A DNA stretch of 64,000 nucleotides from CAWHYG01 sp963833505 (GTDB lineage: Bacteria; Eisenbacteria; RBG-16-71-46; CAIMUX01). The translations under genes and the position numbers were made by a program. Location: contig CAWHYG010000015.1 in NCBI GenBank assembly GCA_963833505.1, positions 272,815 through 336,814 on the forward strand, given 5' to 3'. The notes under the pieces were generated by a model, which had not been told where the DNA came from, made no database searches, and worked only from the letters and a program-made list of their open reading frames with translations. Numbering within the stretch: the stretch's first letter is position 1; the number at the start of each line of letters is the position of its first letter. This document shows positions 1 to 8,177 of this stretch, piece after piece.

Positions 1-215
1 GCTCCGTACCATTTGGCGTAGGGATGATATGGAATCCGTCCGCTGCCATCCCGCTCGGAAAGCAGCTTCTGCGCCCGCTCCGAGTTTCGGATCGCGGTCT
101 GAACGCGCCGGACTTCGGGCGAATCCGCCTTTCGGCCCAGGACGCGGGTCAGGATCCGGAATCGAACGGAAGGCTCCGGGGATTCCAGCAGCCGGTCGAT
201 GATCGGGTTCGTCAT
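1..215 (-). CDS. Prenyltransferase/squalene-cyclase-like protein, N-terminal part (truncated by window edge)
   Basis: The minus strand opens at an ATG (215) and stays open to base 1, giving 71 residues beginning MTNPIIDRLLESPEPSVRFR and running to a PYHPYAKWYG stretch. This N-terminus (a helix, then 'SVRFRILTRVLGR', then 'GRIPYHPYAKW') resembles uncharacterised bacterial proteins annotated as prenyltransferase/squalene oxidase repeat or 'nitrogen fixation protein NifH'-like hypotheticals. That assignment is from memory of the family. The active-site repeats would lie outside the window, so the function is unsettled. The gene is divergent from the thioredoxin-like gene that follows. Confidence 0.6.
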   Translation of the reverse strand, partial: MTNPIIDRLLESPEPSVRFRILTRVLGRKADSPEVRRVQTAIRNSERAQKLLSERDGSGRIPYHPYAKWYG

Positions 216-567
216 GCGCCGTCCCCCCTGCGCTGTTCATCCGACTCCGGGCGCCTTTATCGGGCCCAGGTGGCGCCGCGCTCAGGATACTCCGCCGCGC
301 CTCCGGGTCCAATGGAAGCTGGAAGTTGAGGAGTGAGGGTCAGCGCAACGCACTCATGGCGGGCAGATCCGCTGCCGCAGCAGGGGGTTCATGAATCATG
401 CGGGCCAGGAAGGCCGGATCGAGACCGGCGGGCTCAGCGAGCGGCGACTGGATCTTGACTTCGCTCCGCCCGGCTCGGGGTCTTATTCTTCCTTTCGACT
501 CAGGCCGATGTGAAACGCCCGGATGGCGGCACGACAACCAGGGGTGACGAGACCAGGAGTAGAGAAA
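216..567. other. Intergenic region, no convincing gene
   Basis: This is the space between two divergent genes. Open frames exist on both strands but none has a recognisable protein or a good ribosome binding site. The only clear signal is an AGGAG at 555-559 that serves the next gene. Confidence 0.5.
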
Positions 568-1615
568 GTGTGGTCGCTCACAAGAACTCTGCTTCGCACT
601 CGAGGCAAGACGTCTTGGACGGGTCCAGGTGCGCCGCGTTTGTTGACCGGCGCACGGCCGGCTCGGGCCTTGGCGACGACCGCGACGCTTGTCCTTGGGC
701 TCGCTTTCGGGCTGCCGGCCCCGGGGGCGCTTCGCGGCGCCGCGGCGGCGGAGAAGGGCCCGGGGACGTCAGCGGAGGCCCGGGAGCGGAAGTCCGTTGG
801 AAATGGCCAGCTGTCTCCCTCGACTCCCGATAGCGCGCACGCCACGCCGTCCAACGCCTCCGCGCCATCCGCCCAGGCCGACCGGAACCCGACGCCCAAG
901 GGTTGGTCCGTAGCGGAGGGTCTTCGGACCGTGGTGGCAGATACACTCGACCTCAGGGCCTGGATCTTCGACAGCCCCGACTATCAGGAGCAGTTGCTGG
1001 TCCCGGGCGAAGGGGATTCCGTCTTTCTCTTCGATCTCAAGGCCAGGACCGTGCGCGCCTTGCCCCGGAGAGCGCTGAGCTGGTCCAAGGGCCGGCCGAC
1101 GCCCGACCCATCGAGCGAAGGCGGCGCTTCATCGTATCGGCTCGACGAAAGTGGTGTCATCGCGTTCACCGGCAGCGGTCTGGATTGGAGGATCGAGCCG
1201 GAACCGCCGTTGGTCGGGCCGGTGACGCTCGCGGAGCTGAAACAGGCCAAGCCGGACTATGTGATCCTGGCCTCCCGATACCATCCCGATCCGGCCGCCG
1301 TCCAGGCGCTGCAGAAGCTTCTCGGTCAAGACCGAGGTCGTGGTCTTCTTCGGGACCTGGTGCGGCTTCTGCAAACGCTGGCTCCCGCGCTTCCTGGCCA
1401 CTCTCGATGCCGCCGCCAACCCCGACATCCAGGTCCGGTTCATCGGAGTGAGCGAGACCGGCGGCGAGCCGAAGGCGGACATCAAGCAATATCGGGTCAC
1501 GGAAACCCCCACGTTCATCGTCCGGCAGGATGGCCGCGAGATCGGCCGCATCGAAGCCGAGCCCACGAGCGCCTCGATCGAGGAGGATCTGGCGGCAATC
1601 CTCAAGCTCCGGTGA
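568..1615 (+). CDS. Secreted thioredoxin-like protein, interrupted by a +1 frameshift
   Basis: Start chosen at GTG 568, eight bases after AGGAG. The first frame gives an N-terminal hydrophobic export segment (about residues 40-65, ATLVLGLAFG core) and a ~170-residue domain I do not recognise. The thioredoxin fold follows in the next frame: W263-C264-G265-F266-C267, then a cis-Pro region 'ETPTFIVRQDGREIG'. Dropping one base near 1326 (CTCGGTCAAG read as CTCGGCAAG) joins the frames as LLGKTEVVVFFGTWCGFC, a normal strand before the active site, and yields a 348-aa protein. The likely role is a periplasmic thiol-disulfide oxidoreductase or redox chaperone. The frameshift is either an assembly error or recent decay; nothing else in the reading frame is damaged. 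Confidence 0.7.
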
Positions 1616-1624
1616 AACCCGCAA

Positions 1625-4019
1625 TCAGAGCGTGCAGACCGCCGAAAGCGCCCGGGAAGCCCGATCGATCTTCCGGTAGCACGGGATGCCCCCGCGCTGG
1701 AGCAGGATGACCATCGGGTCGTACAACCGCCCGGAATCGACGCAGACCACCATCGGCTTCTTCGTCTCCCGATAGACCCGCAGAAGCTCCTGGGGCAGGG
1801 ACTGCGGGGCGTAGACGTTCTCCGAGTGCGTCAGATCGGGCGGGAGGTTGTCCAGCGCCGGCGTGACCGGGATGGGTGAGACGAGCAGGGCGTCGACGCC
1901 GGGATCGGCCAGCATCGCCTCGACCGCCTGGATGAATTCCCGGGTCGTGGCCATCGGCGTGGCGTCGATCGGATTGTCGGCGTGCGCGATGCCGGGTAGA
2001 CAGTCCTTCAGGCGCTCCCGGGTCACCTCCGAAAAGGTCGCGAGACGCAGGTTATACAGTTTGTCGAGCACGGACGCGCACTCGAAGCCGGCGTTGGAGA
2101 TGATGCCGACGTTGCGGCCGCGGCCTTCGTCCCGCCCGGGCATCCTCTCCCAGAGCATGGTGACCGCCTTGGTATAGTCCTCGAACATGTTGAGGGTTTC
2201 GGCCACGATGATCCCGGCCTCGTGCATGAGGAAGCGCGCCACCGCGTAGTCTCCCGCCAGGGAGGCGGTGTGGCTTTGCGCGGCCTTCGCTCCCAGCGCC
2301 GTCTTCCCGGCCTTGAAGGCAATGACCCACTGGCCCCGCCGGCGCGCTTCCCGGGCGAGCCGCACGAAACGCTCGCCGTCGAGCGGCTTGAACCCCTCGA
2401 CGTAGCAGGCGAGCACCTTGACCGGCTCCTGATCCAGGTAGTACTCCAGAAAGTCGGAGATCGTGAGGTCCATCTGGTTGCCGAAGGAGATCGACGCCCG
2501 CGGAAAGATGATGCCATCGAGATTGCTGGTCAGGGAGACGAGATAGGCTCCGCTCTGCGAGATCGCGGCCAGGCTGTCGCCCGGCGCGTCATGGAACGGC
2601 AGCTTGTACTGGGGAAGGAAGAAGGTGTTGTAATGCCGTTTCGAGACGATTCCCAGGCAGTTGCCGCCGACCAGCACCGGCCCCCCTCCGGGCAGGCGAC
2701 GCGACTCTTTCAGCGAGCCGATGATCTCCGATTCGAGCGAGTGCTTCCCCGTCTCGGCGAACCCGCCGGGAATCAGGATGATCGAAGCGGCCAGAATCCT
2801 TCTCGCAGATCCGGCGGATGGCGTCGCGCGCCCCTTCCGCCGGAATGGAAACGATCGCCAGGTCCACTTTCTCCGGCAGCGCGTCGAGGGACGGCACGCA
2901 GGGAATCCCCTCGATCGCCGTTTCTTTCGGATGGACGGCGTAGACGTGGCCATAGCTCAGGCCCTCACCCTGCTTGAGATTCCGGAGGATGATCCGCCCG
3001 GGATTCATACCCTTCGATGACGCGCCGATGACGACGGCGCTTCTGGGCTCGAGCAGGTTCCCGATCTTCATCAAAGGCCGCCCGGTGGGCTTGACCTTTC
3101 GTTCGGAAAAGCTCCCGACGCCGTCCACCGCCACGAGCCGTCCGTCCGGGGTGAGAAGCATCGGGTTCATTTCCAATTCCTCGAGCGTGTACCGCGAGCC
3201 CCGGCTCGGAATCGACTCTCCACGGGCTGCCGTTTTCGCAGTCGCCGGCATCGAGCTGGACGGCCCGCTCGGGGCCTGCCTCGTACCGCGCCCATCGAGC
3301 CTCCCGGACGAGGCGCCGGACCCCTCAGCCAGCGAAGCGGGACCGTATTCGCGCGCCAGCCGGCCCAGCGCCTCGAGCTTCCCGACAATGGCCGCCAGGT
3401 CGAGAGGCGGTGTGGCGCGCTGGCGGCTCGGTTCGAACAAGAGCGAAAGGAACGGCAGGAGAGGCATGATCTGGGTTATCCCATCGCGAACCGTTCCCGG
3501 CTGCAGGATCGCGGTGGAGCTGCCGTAGGAGAACCGGCCGTACCACTCCGTCAGTACGCCTCCGAGTCCCAGAACCAGCACGGTGCCAAACGCCGGATCC
3601 TGTTTCACGGACAGGAGAAGCTCCGAGGTGAGCCCGCCGCCCGCGGAGGGAATCTTTTCCAGGACGAGGATCCCGCGTCGATCCGCGCCCGGGGATCGGC
3701 GACCGGTCTCTTCCCAGATGGATCGCGCGTGCGCCAGGATGTCGGAGGGATCCGTGGAGCTGAACGCCAGGCCGCCGACGTCGGATTTGTGCAGGATTTG
3801 CGGCGAGACGATCTTGAGCACCGCCGGCCCCGAGCCGAGATCGGACAGGAAGGCGCGAATTTGCGCCGGAATCCCCGTTTCCGGCTGACCAGGCCAGAAA
3901 AACCAGCGCGGAACATCGAGCCCTGCCTCATGGAGGATTCCGTAGACCTCATGTTCCAGAAGCGCAGTACGCCCCTCCGATTTCGCTCCTTCGAGAATCC
4001 GCTCGACTGCAAGATTCAT
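1625..4019 (-). CDS. ADP-forming acyl/acetyl-CoA synthetase (ATP-grasp plus CoA-ligase), interrupted by a +1 frameshift
   Basis: Single gene of about 797 aa after repair. The N-terminal half is an ATP-grasp domain ('AVLKIVSPQILHKSDVGG', later 'LEELEMNPMLL'). The second half is a CoA-binding Rossmann domain ('SAVVIGASSKGMNPGRIILR') followed by a succinyl-CoA-ligase-like region containing 'AISQSGAYLVS' and the phospho-histidine loop 'SHTASLAGDYAVARF'. The reaction is acyl-CoA + ADP + Pi to acid + CoA + ATP. The beta-type domain comes before the alpha-type domain. Frame is lost at one extra C (2798-2799 on the plus strand); removing it gives ICEKILAASIILIPGGFAE. It starts at ATG 4019, divergent from the S9 peptidase. 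The catalytic residues are intact, so this may be sequence error rather than a dead gene. Confidence 0.85.
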
Positions 4020-4175
4020 GCGCCACCTCCCACCGGCATCGTCGCGCCCCGCTTCCAGGAAGACGGATGCAGCTTACCGTGCCACCCGCGCCGGCGCAAA
4101 TCGGACTCCCGGCGCTGGCCGCATCTCGCCTAGTATGAAGTCCTCGCGGCGCCGGTCAGCTTGGGGGGTAGGCAG

Positions 4176-6425
4176 ATGTCATCGCGAAGCGGCCAGGAAG
4201 CCTTCGAAGGCGCGGAGCATCCGTGTGAACGCCACGGACCGCGACCGCATCGCGCGGAGAAACCAGCGCTCCGGCGCATTCTCGGAATCCCACCGACCTC
4301 GGCACTGATTCTCTTCGCCAGCGTCGCCGGCGCTTTCCGTGTTCAGCCGGCCGCGTCCGCCGGGCAGTCCGGTGTCATAGCCGCCGCCTCTTCTCCGGCC
4401 AACGCCCCACCCTTCGTCGCAGGGGCTATGCCTCCGGCTGACGGCGCCGCGGCCGCCTTGCTTCCGGCAACCGGCGCCGAGCTGGATCGGCAGCTTCCTT
4501 CCCCGTCGCTTCCGGACATCGACGTCTTCATGCAAATCGGCTCGGCCTTTGGTCCGGTGATCTCCCCGGACGGGACGGTTCTTCTGTATGAATCGTCCGA
4601 AAGCGGAGACAACCAGATCTATCGCCTGCTTCCCGAGGGTTGGCCCTATCAGCTTACCTTCATTCCCGGCGGAGTCGGCCGCGCCTCGTACAACCGCGAT
4701 TGCACCTACGCCGTGCTGGAAACCGATGCGGCCGGCAATGAGCTGGCCCAGCTCAGTCTCTTGAACACCCGCACTGGCGGGCTGCGATCCCTGACTTCCG
4801 AACCGGGAGTCCGGCATCGGGATCCGATCTGGAGCGCGGACGGCTTCCACATTTACTACTCGGCGAATTCGATCGACCGTGATTCATCGTCGATCCATGA
4901 GATGGATCTCCGGACCGGATCGTCGCGCCCCGTTCTCGGGCTGCCGGGCGTGATCGAAGTCGCGGATGTGAGCCCCGACGGGAAACGACTGGCGATCTAC
5001 CGCGCCACCTCGAGCCTGGACAGCAACCTGTTCCTGTTCGACCTCGCGAACGAATCGTTGACGCTTCTCACCCCCCACGAAGGGAACCGATCCTACGGAG
5101 GCGGCGTGTTCTCCGTCGACGGGAAAGGCCTCTACCTCGCCACCGATGACAATCCGGAGGCGCGGTTGCGCCTGGTCCGTCTGGATCTGGCGAGCCAAAA
5201 GGTCGAATACCTCCCGGAAGATGACTCCCGCTGGGATCTCGATACTTTTTCCCAGTCCGAAGGCCGGCGGTTTCTCACCTGGATCACGAACGAGGACGGC
5301 TACGGCCGCATCCACCTCGAGGACCTCGAGCGCCATCGGTCTTTGCCGGTGCCCGCCCTGCCGGGAATCGTCTCCGATCCCGTTGTCGCCGACGCTGGTT
5401 ATCTCGCGTTCACATACAGCAGCCCGACCTGTCCCCCCGACGTGTGGATCTGGGACTTCCGCCGGGCGGCGGGGCTTCCGTGCTCGGGCGATCCCGGCGT
5501 CTACAACAGCGCCATGGCCCGGGCGCTCCTCGCGGCCGGGCCTTCCGGAATTCCCCGGACGGATTCCGCCGACGGCGACCCCGGTTCCACCAGCGCTCCC
5601 AACCTGATCCGCGTCACCTTCTCTTCCTGGGCCGGGATCTCCCCGCGCGTCTTTCACGAGCCCCGGCTCGTCCGTTATCCGAGCTTCGACCGGCGGGAGA
5701 TCCCCGCCTTCCTGTTCCTGCCTCCGGACTATCATGGAGGCGCGATCCCTTTCATCATCGAAGCGCACGGCGGGCCCAGCGCGCAGTTTCGTCCGTCGTT
5801 CAACCGCAACCTGCAATATCTGCTGCTGAACGGCTTCGGGATCCTGGCTCCGAATTATCGCGGTTCGGTGGGATACGGACGCGAGTTCGAGGACGCCGAC
5901 AACTACCGGAAGCGGCCCGACGCCGTGCGGGACGTGGCCGCCGGCGCGGAGTGGCTCGTGGCCCACGGATATGCCCGGCCCGGCCACATCGGGATCAAGG
6001 GCGCAAGCTACGGCGGTTATCTGGCGCTTGCCGCCATGAGCCAGTATCCGGATCTCTTCGCCGCCGGCCTGGATCAGGCCGGGATCGCCGACTTCGAGAC
6101 CTTCCTGGCCGGAACCGCGGACGATCGGCGGCCCTTCCGGGAGTCGGAGTACGGTCCGGTCTCGGACCGGACGTTTCTCAGGTCCATCTCTCCCTTGTAC
6201 AACGCGGATCGGATCAAGGGCGCGCTCTTCGTCGTGCACGGCGAGAGAGACCCCAGGGTTCCGGTCAGCGAGGCGCGGGAGATTCTGGCGGCGGTCCGGA
6301 AGGACGGCACCCCGGTCGACAGCCTGATCTTTGCCGACGAGGGCCATTCGATCACGAAGCGGGACAACCGGCTTCTCTTCTACCGGCGGATGGCGGAGTT
6401 TTTCACCCGGTACTTGAAGAACTGA
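4176..6425 (+). CDS. Secreted S9-family prolyl oligopeptidase / acylaminoacyl peptidase
   Basis: 749 aa from the ATG at 4176, which follows a GGGGGG purine run. An N-terminal region with one hydrophobic segment (about 45-65) suggests export. Residues ~110-430 form a TolB/WD-like propeller ('SPDGTVLLYESSESGDNQIY', 'SPDGKRLAIY'). The C-terminal alpha/beta hydrolase carries the triad: Ser611 in GASYGGY, Asp692 in GERDPRVP and His724 in DEGHSI. The enzyme cleaves short peptides after proline or removes N-acylated residues, probably in the periplasm. It stands alone; the gene before it is divergent and the region after it holds a long direct repeat. Confidence 0.9.
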   Translation: MSSRSGQEAFEGAEHPCERHGPRPHRAEKPALRRILGIPPTSALILFASVAGAFRVQPAASAGQSGVIAAASSPANAPPFVAGAMPPADGAAAALLPATGAELDRQLPSPSLPDIDVFMQIGSAFGPVISPDGTVLLYESSESGDNQIYRLLPEGWPYQLTFIPGGVGRASYNRDCTYAVLETDAAGNELAQLSLLNTRTGGLRSLTSEPGVRHRDPIWSADGFHIYYSANSIDRDSSSIHEMDLRTGSSRPVLGLPGVIEVADVSPDGKRLAIYRATSSLDSNLFLFDLANESLTLLTPHEGNRSYGGGVFSVDGKGLYLATDDNPEARLRLVRLDLASQKVEYLPEDDSRWDLDTFSQSEGRRFLTWITNEDGYGRIHLEDLERHRSLPVPALPGIVSDPVVADAGYLAFTYSSPTCPPDVWIWDFRRAAGLPCSGDPGVYNSAMARALLAAGPSGIPRTDSADGDPGSTSAPNLIRVTFSSWAGISPRVFHEPRLVRYPSFDRREIPAFLFLPPDYHGGAIPFIIEAHGGPSAQFRPSFNRNLQYLLLNGFGILAPNYRGSVGYGREFEDADNYRKRPDAVRDVAAGAEWLVAHGYARPGHIGIKGASYGGYLALAAMSQYPDLFAAGLDQAGIADFETFLAGTADDRRPFRESEYGPVSDRTFLRSISPLYNADRIKGALFVVHGERDPRVPVSEAREILAAVRKDGTPVDSLIFADEGHSITKRDNRLLFYRRMAEFFTRYLKN

Positions 6426-6440
6426 CCGCCGACGCGCAAG

Positions 6441-6640
6441 GGCTCCCATGCGCTGATCGGACGTCGTCGGGCCAAGATCGGCCGTCCCCGCCCTTGCGCA
6501 CCGAAGCCGGAGCGGACCATGGAGGAGCGGCGTGCGGAGTGCGGCGGGAGCGCACGCCCGTGCGCGAACCCGCGCGGAGTAGCCGCGACGACCCGGTCCG
6601 CGTAGGCTTTGGCGCGCAAGGGCTCCCCTGCGCTGATCGG
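6441..6640. repeat. ~200-bp direct repeat, copy 1
   Basis: Nearly identical to 6661-6860 at an offset of 220 bp. Each copy is bounded by the 20-mer GGCTCCNNTGCGCTGATCGG, which therefore appears four times (6441, 6621, 6661, 6841), often preceded by GCGCAAG. GC is very high and no gene is supported on either strand, although the minus strand stays open through both copies. Confidence 0.9.
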
Positions 6641-6660
6641 ACGGGCTCCACGGCGTACAA

Positions 6661-6860
6661 GGCTCCGATGCGCTGATCGGACGTCGTCGGGCCAGGATCG
6701 GCCGTCCCCGCCCTTGCGCACCGAAGCCGGAGCGGACCATGGAGGAGCGGCGTGCGGAGTGCGGCGGGAGCGCACGCCCGTGCGCGAACCCGCGCGGAGT
6801 AGCCGCGACGACCCGGTCCGCGTAGGCTTTGGCGCGCAAGGGCTCCCCTGCGCTGATCTG
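6661..6860. repeat. ~200-bp direct repeat, copy 2
   Basis: Second copy of the unit at 6441-6640, differing at only a few positions (for example GCCAGG for GCCAAG). The short spacer between copies (6641-6660) and the terminal 20-mers suggest unequal recombination or a multi-copy intergenic element rather than a transposon. No transposase or terminal inverted repeat is visible. Confidence 0.9.
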
Positions 6861-6894
6861 TGTTCGGCCAGAGTGAGGGCAGAAAGGAAGCCAC

Positions 6895-7461
6895 ATGGAA
6901 GGCGTCTTCGTCCACGAGCAGGGCATCTGCGAATCCGACCAGGTCGGGAGCGGCACGCGCATCTGGGCCTTCGCCCACGTCATGAAGGGCGCCCGGATCG
7001 GATCCGATTGCAATATCGGCGAGGGCGCCTTCATCGAGTCCGGCGCGATCCTGGGCCATCACGTGACGGTCAAGAACGGCGTCGCGGTCTGGGACCGGGT
7101 CACGGTCGAGGACTACTGCTTCCTGGGTCCCGCCTGCGTCTTCACCAATGACCGGCTGCCCCGAAGCCACCCGGCCTACCGCACCGACCCGGGGGATTGG
7201 CTGCCCACGCTCCTTCGGGCCGGCTGCTCGGTCGGCGCCAACGCCACCATCCTCTGCGGAACAACCCTGGGAGCCTGGTCCTTCGTCGGCGCCGGGGCGG
7301 TCGTCACCCGGAGCGTGCCCGATCATGCCATGGTCGCGGGAAACCCTGCGCGCCGGATCGGATGGGCCTGCCGCTGCGGGCGCCGGCTTCCCGACTCGCT
7401 CCGGTGCCTTTGCGGGCTCGGCTATCGATCCGTTGGAGACGGGATCGAATCGGAAGGTTGA
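6895..7461 (+). CDS. Left-handed beta-helix N-acetyltransferase (WbpD/WlbB-FdtC-like)
   Basis: 188 aa; ATG 6895 follows AGAAAGGAAG. Hexapeptide repeats run through most of the protein ('GSGTRIWAFAHVMKGARIGS', 'NIGEGAFIESGAILGHHVTV') and the typical 'CVFTNDRLPRS' and 'GAGAVVTRSVPDHAMVAGNP' segments are present. These match acetyltransferases that acetylate 3-amino or 2,3-diamino sugars on UDP or dTDP carriers for O-antigen or S-layer glycans. An extra C-terminal tail has two paired cysteines (CRCGRRLPDSLRCLCG), probably a small zinc ribbon; such tails occur in part of this family. The gene converges on the PAP2 gene and overlaps it by 40 bp. No other sugar-nucleotide genes are adjacent. Confidence 0.85.
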   Translation: MEGVFVHEQGICESDQVGSGTRIWAFAHVMKGARIGSDCNIGEGAFIESGAILGHHVTVKNGVAVWDRVTVEDYCFLGPACVFTNDRLPRSHPAYRTDPGDWLPTLLRAGCSVGANATILCGTTLGAWSFVGAGAVVTRSVPDHAMVAGNPARRIGWACRCGRRLPDSLRCLCGLGYRSVGDGIESEG

Positions 7462-8177
7462 GAAAGCGACCTCAGCGAGCGATCGAGCCTGCTCGTCCGC
7501 CCGCCGGCGCCCAGCAGCGCCAGCACGGGCAGCGTCGGCGCCACTCCGATCATCGATCCGACGACGGCGTCCTCCAGGAAATGCTGCGACAGGTAGACGC
7601 GGCTGAAGGCGGCGACGCAGGCGATGACCAGACACAGCACCTTCTGGTACGGACGCTTCGTGAAAGCGGCGAGGCACAGGAAGATCGCGAAGGCCGTGGC
7701 GGAGTGTCCCGACGGGAAGGAGTGGGCCCGGAGCGGAGCGACTCCACCTGCCAGGTGAAGCGGATGGACGCCGGCGAAGAACGCGGCCGGGCGCGGTGAA
7801 TGCGGGAATACGAAGCGTTTCATCACCTGGACCAGCACCCCGGAAACGGCGAAGGAAACGAGAAGGATGAGCGCTTTGCGAAAGTGAATGAAGGCGAAAG
7901 CGATGACGAGGATCGCGGCGAAAAATCCGTTTCCGATGAAGGTGACGTATCGGGAAGCCAGATCGGCCCAGGGGCTGTAGAACTGGTTGATCCAGAGCTG
8001 GATGGCTCCCTTCGTCAGGAACAGGCAGGGTAGTGCGGCCAACAGCGCCACGGCCAGGTAGGGAACAAGGAAAGCTCGGTTCGAGCGCATGATCTCGCCG
8101 AGTCTCCGGATCAGAGACCGTTCCGGGCGCAACGGGCCCTCCGGCATCCCGGTCGTTCCTGGTCCGGCGCGTTTCAT
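7422..8177 (-). CDS. PAP2-family membrane phosphatase
   Basis: 251 aa with about six membrane helices. The three phosphatase signature motifs are complete: KRFVFPHSPRP, SFPSGHSA and SRVYLSQHFLEDAVVG. Such enzymes dephosphorylate lipid phosphates such as undecaprenyl pyrophosphate, phosphatidate or lipid A. Its ATG overlaps the TGA of the upstream exported-protein gene (ATGA at 8174-8177), so translation is probably coupled. Its 3' end overlaps the convergent acetyltransferase gene. Confidence 0.9.
   Translation of the reverse strand: MKRAGPGTTGMPEGPLRPERSLIRRLGEIMRSNRAFLVPYLAVALLAALPCLFLTKGAIQLWINQFYSPWADLASRYVTFIGNGFFAAILVIAFAFIHFRKALILLVSFAVSGVLVQVMKRFVFPHSPRPAAFFAGVHPLHLAGGVAPLRAHSFPSGHSATAFAIFLCLAAFTKRPYQKVLCLVIACVAAFSRVYLSQHFLEDAVVGSMIGVAPTLPVLALLGAGGRTSRLDRSLRSLSQPSDSIPSPTDR

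Noticed and set aside
1321..1335. Programmed +1 frameshifting in the thioredoxin-like gene
   Set aside because: No slippery codon, stop codon or rare-codon context like known +1 sites is visible; simple insertion or error is more likely, though kept as an open point in the findings.
4884..7677. Very long minus-strand frames across the S9 peptidase and the 200-bp repeats
   Set aside because: They lie antisense to a gene with an intact catalytic triad and run through intergenic repeats; no domain is recognisable.
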